A stretch of DNA of 40,368 nucleotides from an uncultured Sediminibacterium sp. (GCA_937911175.1 CALDSE010000026.1:1-40368); one strand, 5' to 3'; positions 1 through 8,843 are shown, counted from the first letter of the stretch. A program made the numbers and translations. The notes: generated by a model from the sequence alone, not told the origin.

Positions 1-708
1 AAGGATCGAATTTTAGGAAGTCAATCGCCGCAGTTTAAAAAAACATACGATGCAAATGAATTAATAGGAGGTGATGTGCTTAATACAACTATTATGTATG
101 TGTCTGCTATTATGGAAGTAAAAAGTTCTATGGGTGTTATAGTGGCAGCTCCTACAGCAGGCTCTTGTGGTGGTTTGCCAGGCGTAGTTTTTGGAACTGC
201 ACATTGTATTAATAATAATGAAGAAGCTATTATAAAAGCCATGTTGTCGGCTGGTCTTATAGGTGTGTTTATTGCAGCGCATGCTACATTTGCTGCAGAA
301 GTGGGTGGCTGTATGGCCGAAACTGGTTCAGGAGGTGGTATGGCTGCAGCGGCACTTGTAGAAATGAAGGGAGGAACATTAGAGCAATCTATTGCGGCTG
401 CCTCTTTAGCCTTACAAAATTCCTTAGGTATTATTTGTGATCCTATTGGCAATAGAGTGGAAGCGCCTTGTCTTGGTAGAAATGTGATGGCAGCAACCAA
501 TGCTATTTCTTGCGCAAATATGGCCTTATCTAATTACGAGCATCTTATTCCATTAGACGAAGTAATAGACACAATGAAAGCCGTGGGCGATCAAATTCAT
601 CATACCTTACGTTGCACGAACTTGGGTGGCCTGTCTATAACTAGTACTGCTAAAAAAATTGAAGCATTATTGGAAGAGAATCCACCTGTATTTTATAAAA
701 GTTGCTAA
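1..708 (+). CDS. sdaA: Iron-sulfur L-serine dehydratase, alpha domain (5' partial)
   Basis: Deaminates L-serine to pyruvate and ammonia in the cytoplasm with a 4Fe-4S cluster. The frame is open from base 1, so the true start and any N-terminal beta domain lie upstream; an internal GTG at 76 is not the start. Family motifs are visible: APTAGSCGG (about codons 51-59), GGCMAETGSGGG (about 102-113) and CDPIGNRVEAPC (about 147-158), which carry the conserved cysteines. The protein ends in Cys; in the characterised type 2 enzyme of Legionella the C-terminal Cys reaches back to the cluster, so that feature appears kept here. It is the first visible gene of a co-oriented run with a GntP permease, RidA, a D-serine dehydratase-like enzyme and a dipeptidase, fitting serine or peptide catabolism. 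The family call is firm; exact substrate preference is inferred. Confidence 0.9.
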   Translation, partial: KDRILGSQSPQFKKTYDANELIGGDVLNTTIMYVSAIMEVKSSMGVIVAAPTAGSCGGLPGVVFGTAHCINNNEEAIIKAMLSAGLIGVFIAAHATFAAEVGGCMAETGSGGGMAAAALVEMKGGTLEQSIAAASLALQNSLGIICDPIGNRVEAPCLGRNVMAATNAISCANMALSNYEHLIPLDEVIDTMKAVGDQIHHTLRCTNLGGLSITSTAKKIEALLEENPPVFYKSC

Positions 709-721
709 TAAAAAAATTAAA

Positions 722-1402
722 ATGAAAATTTTCTTTTATTTCCTATTTGCTCTATTTATTTTATCTAACTCAAACGGGTATGCTCAAAATAATTATCCCA
801 ACACAAATAAAAAAGGTTGGAAAAGTTTATTTGGAAAAAATTTAGAAACTGCTCAATTTGATCCAGCCATTTGGAAAGACTCAAGTGGGGTCTTAACAGC
901 TTCTCAGGACTCCGCTATTTGGAGTAAAGACATGTACGATGATTTTATTTTAGATTTAGATTTTCAAAACGCAGATGGAACGAATAGTGGCGTAATAGTG
1001 CATGCCACAGATATAATAGAATGGATACCCCATTCAGTGGAAATACAAATTGCCGATGACTATTCTCCAAGGTGGGGCAAGGCAGTTGCTAGCTGGCAGT
1101 GTGGCGCCATTTTTGGTCATAAGCCAGCCACCAATAAAAGTTTAAAAAGACCAGGTGAGTGGAATCATTTTACCATTACATGTATTGGTAAAAATATTAA
1201 GATAGAATTGAATGGTACATTAGTGAATGAATGTAATATGGACGATTTTACTTCTAGTAAAATAAATCCAGACGGTACAAAAGTACCGGCTTGGTTGTAT
1301 AATCCTATGTCTACTTTGGGTTTGCATGGTTATATAGGATTGCAGGGCAAGCATGCAGGTGCACCTATTTATTTTAAAAACATAATGATAAAAACGCTTT
1401 AA
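722..1402 (+). CDS. Secreted DUF1080 (3-keto-disaccharide hydrolase-like) protein
   Basis: The 226-residue product starts at the ATG at 722, chosen because it gives a clean signal peptide (MKIFFYFLFALFILSNSNGYA). The frame is open further upstream, but only by overlapping sdaA. The mature part is a single DUF1080 domain of concanavalin/LamG-like fold, seen in GWKSLFGKNLETAQFD near the N-terminus, SGVIVHATD in the middle and GYIGLQGKHAGAPIYFKNI at the C-terminus. Characterised members hydrolyse 3-keto-glycosides, but many are uncharacterised. It sits 13 bases after the serine dehydratase and 42 bases before the GntP permease, in the same direction. A sugar-type enzyme in an amino-acid cluster is unexpected; it could act on a glycosylated substrate or simply bind one (inference). 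Confidence 0.82.
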   Translation: MKIFFYFLFALFILSNSNGYAQNNYPNTNKKGWKSLFGKNLETAQFDPAIWKDSSGVLTASQDSAIWSKDMYDDFILDLDFQNADGTNSGVIVHATDIIEWIPHSVEIQIADDYSPRWGKAVASWQCGAIFGHKPATNKSLKRPGEWNHFTITCIGKNIKIELNGTLVNECNMDDFTSSKINPDGTKVPAWLYNPMSTLGLHGYIGLQGKHAGAPIYFKNIMIKTL

Positions 1403-1444
1403 AATTAGTCTTATCTACCTTTCGAACTAAGCTATAATTAACTC

Positions 1445-2758
1445 ATGACACTTTTATTGCTATTATTTGCTGTTGTTTTTCTAGTACTACTTATTACAGT
1501 AGTTAAACTGCATCCATTTATTTCTTTTTTAATAGTATGTATTATTACGGGCTTAGTAAAAGGCATGGCTGTTACCGCTTTAATGAGTTCTATTCAAAAA
1601 GGTATTGGCGATGTGGTGGGGTCGTTAATGATTATTTTATGTGTGGGTGCTATGCTAGGAAAACTGATTGCAGATAGTGGCGCTGCCAATAAAATTGCAA
1701 CTGGTTTAATTCAGTTATTTGGCACAAAATATATTCAGTGGGCCTTGGTGCTCACGGCATTTATTGTAGGCATTCCTTTATTTTATGGCGTAGGCTTTGT
1801 ATTATTAGTTCCATTAGTAATAACAGTTGCCGCAAGATATAATTTACCTGCAGTGTATTTAGGCCTGCCTACTTTAGCGGCATTATCTGTTACGCATGGT
1901 TTCTTGCCACCGCATCCATCTCCTGTTGCTTTGGCAGAACAATTCAATGCCAATATTGGACTTACACTTTTTTATGGTATCATCATTGCTATTCCTACCA
2001 TTATTATTGCAGGCCCCATTTTTTCTGTTACTTTAAAAAAGTATACTGCCAAGCCATTGGCTATTTTTTCAAGTGCTACTATTTCAGAGGAGCAATCGCC
2101 AAGTATGGGCGCTAGTTTAATGGCTGCTTTTTTACCCGTTTTATTAATTGGCTTAGATACTATTATTAGTTTAACGCAAACAGAGAATAATACTGCCACC
2201 CAAATAATACATATTATTGGCGACCCCTCTGTAGCCATGCTTATCTCTTTTTTAATTTCATTATATACACTAGGTATAGCGCAAGGTAAAACCATTAAAA
2301 ATATGATGGGCCCCATTGGCGATTCGGTGAAAGAAGTATCTAGTATTCTACTCATTATTGCAGGGGCAGGGGCTTTAAAACAAATATTATTAGATACAGG
2401 CATGAGTATTGAACTTATTAAGCCATTGACAAATTTATCCTTACATCCTTTATTGTTAGCCTGGCTTATTGCAGCTATATTAAGAGTAAGTATTGGCTCT
2501 GCAACGGTGGCGGGTTTAACTACAGCGGGTATTGTGGCGCCTTTAATTGCTAGTAGTGGAGTGAATCCTTGTTTAATGGTTCTTGCCACTGGGGCGGGTA
2601 GTGTTTTTTTCTCCCATGTAAATGATCCAGGTTTTTGGATGTTTAAAGAATACTTTAACTTAACGGTCAAAGAAACATTTAAAACTTGGAGCACTATGGA
2701 AACCATTGTTTCTGTGGTAGGCTTAGTAGGTGTTTTTGTTTTAAACTATTTTATATAA
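1445..2758 (+). CDS. GntP-family permease (gluconate / D-serine type)
   Basis: Inner-membrane proton symporter of 437 residues, normal for the GntP family, whose members import gluconate, related hydroxy-acids or D-serine (DsdX). Hydrophobic segments run the whole length. Family motifs are visible: LPPHPSPVALAEQFNANIG (about 157-175), VSIGSATVAGLTTAGIVAP (about 348-366) and HVNDPGFWMFKEYFNLTVKE near the C-terminus. The ATG at 1445 is the first in frame after a stop. A TAccTTTC sequence at 1416-1423 resembles a Bacteroidetes -7 element with one mismatch, so the gene might also have its own promoter. Between a serine dehydratase and a D-serine dehydratase-like gene, a D-serine or related amino-acid substrate is more likely than gluconate, but this is inferred from context only. 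Confidence 0.88.
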   Translation: MTLLLLLFAVVFLVLLITVVKLHPFISFLIVCIITGLVKGMAVTALMSSIQKGIGDVVGSLMIILCVGAMLGKLIADSGAANKIATGLIQLFGTKYIQWALVLTAFIVGIPLFYGVGFVLLVPLVITVAARYNLPAVYLGLPTLAALSVTHGFLPPHPSPVALAEQFNANIGLTLFYGIIIAIPTIIIAGPIFSVTLKKYTAKPLAIFSSATISEEQSPSMGASLMAAFLPVLLIGLDTIISLTQTENNTATQIIHIIGDPSVAMLISFLISLYTLGIAQGKTIKNMMGPIGDSVKEVSSILLIIAGAGALKQILLDTGMSIELIKPLTNLSLHPLLLAWLIAAILRVSIGSATVAGLTTAGIVAPLIASSGVNPCLMVLATGAGSVFFSHVNDPGFWMFKEYFNLTVKETFKTWSTMETIVSVVGLVGVFVLNYFI

Positions 2759-2773
2759 TTAAAAAATACAATT

Positions 2774-3238
2774 ATGAGTACTCCCGAAGAAAATTTTGCA
2801 AAATTAGGATTGGTTTTACCACCAGCCCCAAAACCACTAGGTGTATACAAGCCTTTATTAGTAGATGGTAATCATTGTTTTGTTTCTGGACATGGTCCAG
2901 TACAAGAAAATGGCTCACTTATTATTGGAAGAGTGGGCGATAATATGACCATGGAAGAAGGAAAGCTAGCTGCAAGACAAGTAGGCCTTGCTATTGTAGC
3001 TACTATCAAAGCAAATTTAGGTTCGCTTGACAAAATCAAAAGAGTTATAAAAGTATTAGGCATGGTAAGCTGCACCAGCGATTTTGAAAAGCATCCTTAT
3101 ATTATTAATGGTTGCAGTGAATTATTTGCTGCTATTTGGGGGCCAGATAATGGGGTGGGTGTAAGAAGTGCGGTAGGCATGGGCTCGCTTCCTGGAAATA
3201 TTCCAGTGGAAATTGAAGCGATGTTCGAACTAAATTAA
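2774..3238 (+). CDS. RidA/YjgF/YER057c/UK114 family protein
   Basis: The 154-residue product belongs to the longer RidA branch with an N-terminal LPPAPKPLGVYKP segment (15-27). Canonical RidA hydrolyses reactive enamines/imines such as 2-aminoacrylate released by serine/threonine dehydratases. The catalytic arginine of RidA aligns with R131 in GVRSAVGMGSLPG, and the conserved glutamate with E146 in VEIEAMFEL, so deaminase activity is plausible. The spacing R131 to E146 equals that between R105 and E120 of the E. coli protein. It lies 15 bases after the permease and 12 bases before the PLP enzyme, and so is almost certainly co-transcribed with two enzymes whose chemistry releases 2-aminoacrylate. 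The specific substrate of this branch is not known to me. Confidence 0.9.
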   Translation: MSTPEENFAKLGLVLPPAPKPLGVYKPLLVDGNHCFVSGHGPVQENGSLIIGRVGDNMTMEEGKLAARQVGLAIVATIKANLGSLDKIKRVIKVLGMVSCTSDFEKHPYIINGCSELFAAIWGPDNGVGVRSAVGMGSLPGNIPVEIEAMFELN

Positions 3239-3250
3239 AAAATAGTATTT

Positions 3251-4354
3251 ATGCATTGGTATGAAATTGACACAATAGAAAAAATAGATTCGCCTTCTTT
3301 AATTGTATACGCCTCAAGAGCCAAAGAGAATATTGATAGTCTTATTAAAATGGTAGGGGGTAATGTAGACCAGTTAAGGCCCCATGTTAAAACCAATAAG
3401 ATTGCCGAAGTATGTCAAATGATGATGGATGAAGGCATTCGTCATTACAAGTGCGCCACTATTGCAGAAGCTGAAATGTTGGGCCTATTGAAAGCGCATA
3501 ATGTATTAATTGCACACCAGTTAATGGGCCCTAAATTAAACAGGCTAGTTGCTCTTATTAAAAGTTTTCCTGGAACAAAATTTTCTTGCTTAATAGATAA
3601 TATTGAAACAGCGACTTCAGTTTCAAACTTATTTGGAGAAGCAGGTTTGAAAATAGATGTTTACATGGATGTTAATATTGGTATGAACCGTTCTGGTATT
3701 ATAACAGATAAAGCCACCACATTATTTAAAGCAGCTGCATCTCTTTCTAATATTAAAATTATTGGGCTACATTGTTACGATGGGCATATTAGAGAAACCA
3801 ATATAAGTTCTAGAAACGCGCAAGCCGATGCTGCATTTGAAAATGCAGACCAGCTTAGAAAAAATATCGAAGCCAGTACTTCAAGTAAATTAGAACTTAT
3901 TGTAGCAGGCTCTTGTTCTTTTTCAGCACATATTAAAAGAAAGGATGTTCAAGTAAGTCCAGGTACTTTTGTTTTTTGGGATTGGGGCTATAAAAATTTA
4001 TTCCCCGATTTGCCTTTTGAATTTGCAGCATTAGTGGTTACAAGAATTATTTCCATTATTGATGAGCATACGCTTTGTACCGATTTAGGACATAAAGCAG
4101 TGGCAGCAGAAAATCCTATGCCTAGAGTACATTTTTTAAATGCACCCGATGCTGAACCTGTGGGTCAGAGCGAGGAACATTTAGTGGTAAAAGTACAAGA
4201 CGCTTCAAAGTATAAAGTAGGAGATGTTTGGTACGGAGTGCCTGTGCATATATGCCCTACTGTTGCTTTATATGATAACGCTCTTATTGTAAATAATAAT
4301 AAAGTAGTGGATGAGTGGGAAGTAGTAGCTAGAAAAAGAAAAATTACTATTTAA
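3251..4354 (+). CDS. D-serine dehydratase / D-threonine aldolase family PLP enzyme
   Basis: Fold-type III (alanine racemase-like) PLP enzyme of 367 residues. The Schiff-base lysine is K47 in RPHVKTNK, the motif used by eukaryote-type D-serine dehydratase and D-threonine aldolase. The C-terminal domain keeps the metal pair H333-x-C335 in VPVHICPTV, which binds the zinc or divalent metal needed for catalysis. Expected chemistry is removal of water from D-serine to give pyruvate and ammonia, or retro-aldol cleavage of beta-hydroxy-D-amino acids to glycine and an aldehyde; sequence reading alone cannot separate the two. An alanine racemase is less likely because of the HxC pair. The gene is 12 bases after ridA and 19 bases before the dipeptidase. 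Neighbouring RidA favours the dehydratase reading. Confidence 0.88.
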   Translation: MHWYEIDTIEKIDSPSLIVYASRAKENIDSLIKMVGGNVDQLRPHVKTNKIAEVCQMMMDEGIRHYKCATIAEAEMLGLLKAHNVLIAHQLMGPKLNRLVALIKSFPGTKFSCLIDNIETATSVSNLFGEAGLKIDVYMDVNIGMNRSGIITDKATTLFKAAASLSNIKIIGLHCYDGHIRETNISSRNAQADAAFENADQLRKNIEASTSSKLELIVAGSCSFSAHIKRKDVQVSPGTFVFWDWGYKNLFPDLPFEFAALVVTRIISIIDEHTLCTDLGHKAVAAENPMPRVHFLNAPDAEPVGQSEEHLVVKVQDASKYKVGDVWYGVPVHICPTVALYDNALIVNNNKVVDEWEVVARKRKITI

Positions 4355-4373
4355 TCTATAATAGTATTTCAAA

Positions 4374-5441
4374 ATGTTTATAATAGATGCTCATTTAGAT
4401 TTAGCCATGAATGCCGTTGAATGGGATCGCGATTTAAGAAAATCGGTTCCTGTATTAAGGCAATTAGAAAAAGGCATGACTGATAAACCAGATAGAGCCA
4501 ATGGTACTGTTTCACTTCCACAACTTAGACAAGGAAATATTGGATTAGTAGTAGCCACTCAAATTGCAAGGGTAGAAACACCCGGCACAGGTATAAAGGG
4601 ATGGCAAACAGCAGAACAAGCCTGGGCGCATACACAAGTTCAATTAGCATGGTACCATGCAATGGAAGCTGAAGGAGAAATGGTTCAAATAAAAAACAGG
4701 CAAGCATTAGACGCGCATATATTAGCATGGAATAATGGTTTGCCTAATGATAAAAAACCAATTGGGTATATTCTTAGTTTAGAAGGCGCCGATTCCTTGG
4801 TAAATATTGATTACTTACATACAGCTTACAATTATGGACTAAGAGCAGTAGGACCTGCGCACTATGGACCAGGCAGGTATGCACATGGCACCAATGCCAA
4901 TAGTAAATTAAATGAGCAAGGCAAGGATTTAATTAAAGAGATGGACTCTTTAAATATGATTTTAGATGTCACGCACTTATGTGATGAAGCATTTTGGGAA
5001 GCACTTGAAATATTTAATGGCACCATTTGGGCAAGTCATCATAATTGTAGGTCACTAGTGAATCATAACCGACAACTAAGTGATGATATGATTAAAGCGC
5101 TCATTGAAAAAAAAGCTGTCATAGGTGCGGCATTTGATGCATGGATGATTGTACCCAATTGGGAAAGAGGCGTCTCCACTCCAACAAATACAAATTGTAA
5201 TATTGAAAAAATAATTAATCATATAGATCATATTTGTTCTTTAGCTGGAAATACAAATCATATTGGCATTGGCACCGATTTAGATGGTGCCTTTGGTAAA
5301 GAACAATGCCCTTATGATATTGACACTATTGCCGATTTGCAAAAAATTCCCAACCTACTTTTGAAGCGTGGTTATTCGCAGCAGGATTGTCAAAAAATCA
5401 TGCATGGTAATTGGCTAGGCTTATTGAAAAAAACAGTTTAG
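4374..5441 (+). CDS. M19 membrane (renal-type) dipeptidase
   Basis: Binuclear zinc dipeptidase of 355 residues with the amidohydrolase barrel. Metal ligands are visible in order: H7 and D9 in DAHLDL, E137 in SLEGAD, H201 in DVTHLCDE and H222 in ASHHNC, followed by GIGTDLDGAFG. Renal-type dipeptidases cleave dipeptides and tolerate a D-residue at the C-terminal position. No signal peptide is visible, so the enzyme is probably cytoplasmic. It is the last gene of the cluster and would feed free amino acids, possibly D-amino acids, to the upstream PLP enzyme (inference). A long AT-rich inverted repeat follows before the SusC gene. Confidence 0.9.
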   Translation: MFIIDAHLDLAMNAVEWDRDLRKSVPVLRQLEKGMTDKPDRANGTVSLPQLRQGNIGLVVATQIARVETPGTGIKGWQTAEQAWAHTQVQLAWYHAMEAEGEMVQIKNRQALDAHILAWNNGLPNDKKPIGYILSLEGADSLVNIDYLHTAYNYGLRAVGPAHYGPGRYAHGTNANSKLNEQGKDLIKEMDSLNMILDVTHLCDEAFWEALEIFNGTIWASHHNCRSLVNHNRQLSDDMIKALIEKKAVIGAAFDAWMIVPNWERGVSTPTNTNCNIEKIINHIDHICSLAGNTNHIGIGTDLDGAFGKEQCPYDIDTIADLQKIPNLLLKRGYSQQDCQKIMHGNWLGLLKKTV

Positions 5442-5451
5442 CATACTAGAT

Positions 5452-5520
5452 TTTAGCCTATATTATATAAATAAATTATAATATATAAATAACTATTTTA
5501 TAATTAAAAAATAGGCTAAA
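5452..5520. repeat. Inverted repeat with long AT-only loop
   Basis: TTTAGCCTAT (5452-5461) and ATAGGCTAAA (5511-5520) are perfect 10-base inverted copies. The 49 bases between them are almost entirely A and T. It lies in the 180-base gap between the dipeptidase stop and the SusC start. It could act as a terminator or mRNA-stabilising hairpin for the upstream cluster, or as an easily melted regulatory region for SusC. No oligo-T run follows the right arm directly, so it is not a classic terminator. Confidence 0.5.
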
Positions 5521-5586
5521 TTAAATTTTGTTTAAAATTTTTTAAAGATTTCTTAACTATTCCTTAACATTCATAGAAATATTTCG

Positions 5587-5594
5587 TAGCTTTC
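5587..5594 (+). promoter_or_regulatory. Possible -7 element for the SusC gene
   Basis: TAGCTTTC matches the Bacteroidetes -7 consensus TAnnTTTG except for the last base and lies 27 bases before the SusC ATG. I see no good TTTG/TTG -33 box at the usual 19-21 base spacing, so this is a weak candidate. Confidence 0.25.
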
Positions 5595-5621
5595 TACCTA
5601 AGCAAATTAAAATTTAAGCAA

Positions 5622-8600
5622 ATGAAGAAAATTCTATCCTCGCTCTTCTTAGCTGTGTTATGCAGTTTGATAACAGCAAATGCTCAAGTTCGTTCTGTAA
5701 CCGGTTCGGTGAAAGATGACAAAGGCGTAGCTGTTTCTTATGCAACAGTTAAAGTAAAGGGCCAAGCCTCAGCTGTAGTGGCTGATGAACAAGGTAACTT
5801 CAAAATTAATGCTGCTGCAAACGCAACTTTGCAAGTAAGTGCCACTGGTTTCGCTTCAACAGAAGTGAGAGCAACTGCAACTGCCTTAAGCATTACTTTG
5901 AATCGTCAAGCAGATGAACTTGAAGACGTAGTAGTTACCGCACAAGGTATCCGTAAGAAATCAAAAGAAATCGGGTATTCTTATGCTAAAGTTACAAGTG
6001 AAGAAATTACAGTAGGTCGCTCACCTCAGTTAACACAAGCCCTTGCGGGTAAGGTTTCTGGTTTGGCTGTCTATACTGTGAATAACAGCGTTGACCCTGC
6101 AGTGAAAGTGGTTTTACGTGGTTATCGTTCATTAACTGGAAACAACGAAGCCTTAGTAGTTATTGATGGTATGCAAACTACCGCAACTGCTTTAGCACTT
6201 ATCAATCCTATTGATGTTGAAAACGTGTCTGTCCTTAAGGGCGGTCAAGCGGCAACATTGTATGGTTCTGCGGGTGTAAACGGTGCCTTAGTTATTACCA
6301 CTAAACAAGGTGCTAAAGGAAAATTAAAAGTTGCTTACTCAAATACGACCAACATAGAACAAGTAAGTTTCTTGCCTGCCTTTCAAAATAAATATGGTTC
6401 TGGTTCTCAGTATTATCCTCTTTCATTTGGCCAAGCTGGTTATGATCCTAGTGCATTAAGCCGTGCGAAGCAAAACTGGCGTTCTTATGAAAACCAACAA
6501 TATGGTGATGCTTATGATGGAAGTAGACGTATTGCGGGTCGTATGTTAGAAGATGGATCTGCTCTAATCATTCCTTATGCAGACGTTCCAAATGTTCGTC
6601 TGAATAGCTTCGATATGGGTATCTCTCAAAATCATCAAGCTAGTTTCCAAGGTGGTGACGAAACATCTAGTTTTTACTTATCAGTGGAGAATAATAAAAT
6701 CAATGGTATTATTCCTGGTGATTTAAGTGATAGAACAGGTGTTCGTGTTAAATCAAGTAAGGAGTATGGTAAAATATCTACCAGCTTTAATGCTGCATTA
6801 ACTCAAGCCTATTTTGACAGAACCAATTCAGATTTCCAAAATGATATCATCAATACTGCTTCTTGGGTAGATTTAACTACGATGAGAAACTGGAGAACAA
6901 ATCCTTTTGCGAATCCGAATGGTTACTATAATGACTATTATAATAACCCTTATTTCAATAAAGATATTCAGCGTGCAAAATATAAAGATGCCAACATCTC
7001 TGGAAACTTCGATATCACTTATCGTGCGCTTCCTTGGTTGCAACTTTATAACAGATTAGGTATTATGAATAACTCTCGTACAGGTAAAAACACTACTGAG
7101 AAGTTTAACTATACCGACTGGGCTAAGTATGATGCAGATATTCCTGCACCATGGCAGAGTTATGATGACTATCCTGGTATCTACCGTGCTATCGGAGATA
7201 TCTTAGGCGCTGTGTCTGATTATTCTTCTACTGAGAACGTAGTCAACAATGAATTCCAAGCGCGTATTCAAAAAGATATCGCTAATGTTCAAAATAAATT
7301 GACTTTAGGTTATAGTATCTACCAACGCTATACAAAATCAATCAACGTTTCTTCTAGTTCAATTGTGGTACCTGATGTTTACAACGTATCTAACAGACAA
7401 GGTAATTTAGGAGGTGGTGAATCAAATACTACAGAACGTAGGTTTGGTTACTATGCCGATTTAAACACGAATGTGAAAAACATGGAGTGGTTAAACTTAA
7501 ACTTGACTGCTCGTTATGATGCAACATCACGTTTTTTCAAACAAACAAGAGCCGCAGATCAATATTCTTATTTGTATTATGGAGCTGCCTTAGCTTTTGT
7601 TGTAACAGACGCCTTTCCTGCTTTAAAGGGCAATACTTTGAACTATGCTAAATTGCGTACTTCTTATAACAAAAACGGTAATGACAATATTCCTTTATAT
7701 GGTTTAGATCTTTCTTACAATAATGGTGCGAATTTCCCTTATGGAAATAACGTAGGATTAACAGTAGGAAATACTTTACCTGATGCCAATTTAAAACCAG
7801 AGTTTGTTACCTCTATGGAAATAGGTGCTGAGTTAAGTATGTTTAAAAACAGAGTAAACTTAGATGTTTCTTTATATAAGCAAAATTCAATTGGTCAAGT
7901 AATAACAGTAAAAGTACCTAATTCAACAGGTTTCTCTAACTTGTTAATTAACGTAGGTCAAGTAGACAACTGGGGTTATGAAGCAGACTTAAAAGTGCAA
8001 GTATTACGTGAGACAAAAATCAAATGGGATGTGAATCTAAGATATTCGTTCAACGACAACAAAGTGGTTGATTTATTCCCAGGTATTACTCAATTCGTTT
8101 ATGGCGGGTACTCTTACGCTACTTCAAACATTATCAAAGGAGAACGTTTCCCAATACTTAAAACCACTGGTTATTTTTATTCAAAAGATGGTTCTGGTAT
8201 GAGAAGAGTAAGCCCTACAACTGGTTACCCAGTTCAAAATACTACTCTAGAATCTCGTGGTGGTACACTTCCACGTGATATGGTGGGATTAGGTTCTACT
8301 TTCACTTACAATGATTTCCGTTTAGCATTTAACTTTGAATACCGTGGCGGCGGCAACGTAATGTATGCTGACCTTGGTCGTCAAATGACCTTCACAGGTT
8401 CTGGTGCTTGGACTTCAGATAGAACAGACCAAATCTTCCAAAATTCTTATTTTATAGATCCAGTATCTGGAAAAGATGTTCCTAATACAACGATTAAAGT
8501 TCGTGAACCAGAGTATGCGCTTTGGGTGAACAACTACCGTTTGATTGCGGAAAACTTCGTTACACCAGCCTGGTTTATTAAATTAAGAGATGTAAATTTA

Positions 8601-8819
8601 TCTTATACACTACCAAGTGCAATGGTTAAGAAAACAAAAATTTTCAGTGCAGCTAACGTAGCATTATACGGTAGAAATGTATTCACCATTGTTGACAGCA
8701 AAAACCAATTTACTGACCCAGAGTTCAGTTATACAGCAGGAAACGGTTCAGGTATTTCTAATACCTTGCAAACGCCTCCAGTTCGTCAATTTGGTGTTAA
8801 TATAAATTTTATTTTTTAA
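5622..8819 (+). CDS. SusC/RagA-family TonB-linked outer-membrane transporter
   Basis: The 1065-residue outer-membrane receptor starts with a signal peptide ending near TANAQ (about residue 21). A carboxypeptidase-regulatory-like beta domain follows (about 25-95), then the DELEDVVVTAQG segment, a plug domain (about 110-225, with VVLRGYRS, VVIDGM and LKGGQAATLYGSAGVNG) and a 22-strand-type barrel ending in an aromatic residue (INFIF). With the SusD partner 24 bases downstream it forms a lidded importer powered by TonB. No glycoside hydrolase, sulfatase or sensor gene is adjacent; the upstream neighbours are dipeptidase and amino-acid genes, so a peptide-type substrate like that of RagAB is a reasonable guess. 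CGT arginine and TTC phenylalanine codons are more frequent than in neighbouring genes, suggesting high expression. Confidence 0.95.
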   Translation: MKKILSSLFLAVLCSLITANAQVRSVTGSVKDDKGVAVSYATVKVKGQASAVVADEQGNFKINAAANATLQVSATGFASTEVRATATALSITLNRQADELEDVVVTAQGIRKKSKEIGYSYAKVTSEEITVGRSPQLTQALAGKVSGLAVYTVNNSVDPAVKVVLRGYRSLTGNNEALVVIDGMQTTATALALINPIDVENVSVLKGGQAATLYGSAGVNGALVITTKQGAKGKLKVAYSNTTNIEQVSFLPAFQNKYGSGSQYYPLSFGQAGYDPSALSRAKQNWRSYENQQYGDAYDGSRRIAGRMLEDGSALIIPYADVPNVRLNSFDMGISQNHQASFQGGDETSSFYLSVENNKINGIIPGDLSDRTGVRVKSSKEYGKISTSFNAALTQAYFDRTNSDFQNDIINTASWVDLTTMRNWRTNPFANPNGYYNDYYNNPYFNKDIQRAKYKDANISGNFDITYRALPWLQLYNRLGIMNNSRTGKNTTEKFNYTDWAKYDADIPAPWQSYDDYPGIYRAIGDILGAVSDYSSTENVVNNEFQARIQKDIANVQNKLTLGYSIYQRYTKSINVSSSSIVVPDVYNVSNRQGNLGGGESNTTERRFGYYADLNTNVKNMEWLNLNLTARYDATSRFFKQTRAADQYSYLYYGAALAFVVTDAFPALKGNTLNYAKLRTSYNKNGNDNIPLYGLDLSYNNGANFPYGNNVGLTVGNTLPDANLKPEFVTSMEIGAELSMFKNRVNLDVSLYKQNSIGQVITVKVPNSTGFSNLLINVGQVDNWGYEADLKVQVLRETKIKWDVNLRYSFNDNKVVDLFPGITQFVYGGYSYATSNIIKGERFPILKTTGYFYSKDGSGMRRVSPTTGYPVQNTTLESRGGTLPRDMVGLGSTFTYNDFRLAFNFEYRGGGNVMYADLGRQMTFTGSGAWTSDRTDQIFQNSYFIDPVSGKDVPNTTIKVREPEYALWVNNYRLIAENFVTPAWFIKLRDVNLSYTLPSAMVKKTKIFSAANVALYGRNVFTIVDSKNQFTDPEFSYTAGNGSGISNTLQTPPVRQFGVNINFIF

Positions 8820-8843
8820 TAACCACACACTAAAACATTAGAT

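Noticed and set aside
76-708. GTG at 76 as the start of the serine dehydratase
   Set aside because: The frame is open with sensible sequence back to base 1, so the gene is simply cut by the window edge.
1972-2706. Long minus-strand open frame inside the GntP permease gene
   Set aside because: It is the reverse shadow of a hydrophobic coding sequence, lacks any family motif and would fully overlap a firm gene.
3251-4354. Alanine racemase as the function of the PLP enzyme
   Set aside because: The RPHVKTNK lysine context and the late HxC metal pair belong to the D-serine dehydratase/D-threonine aldolase group.
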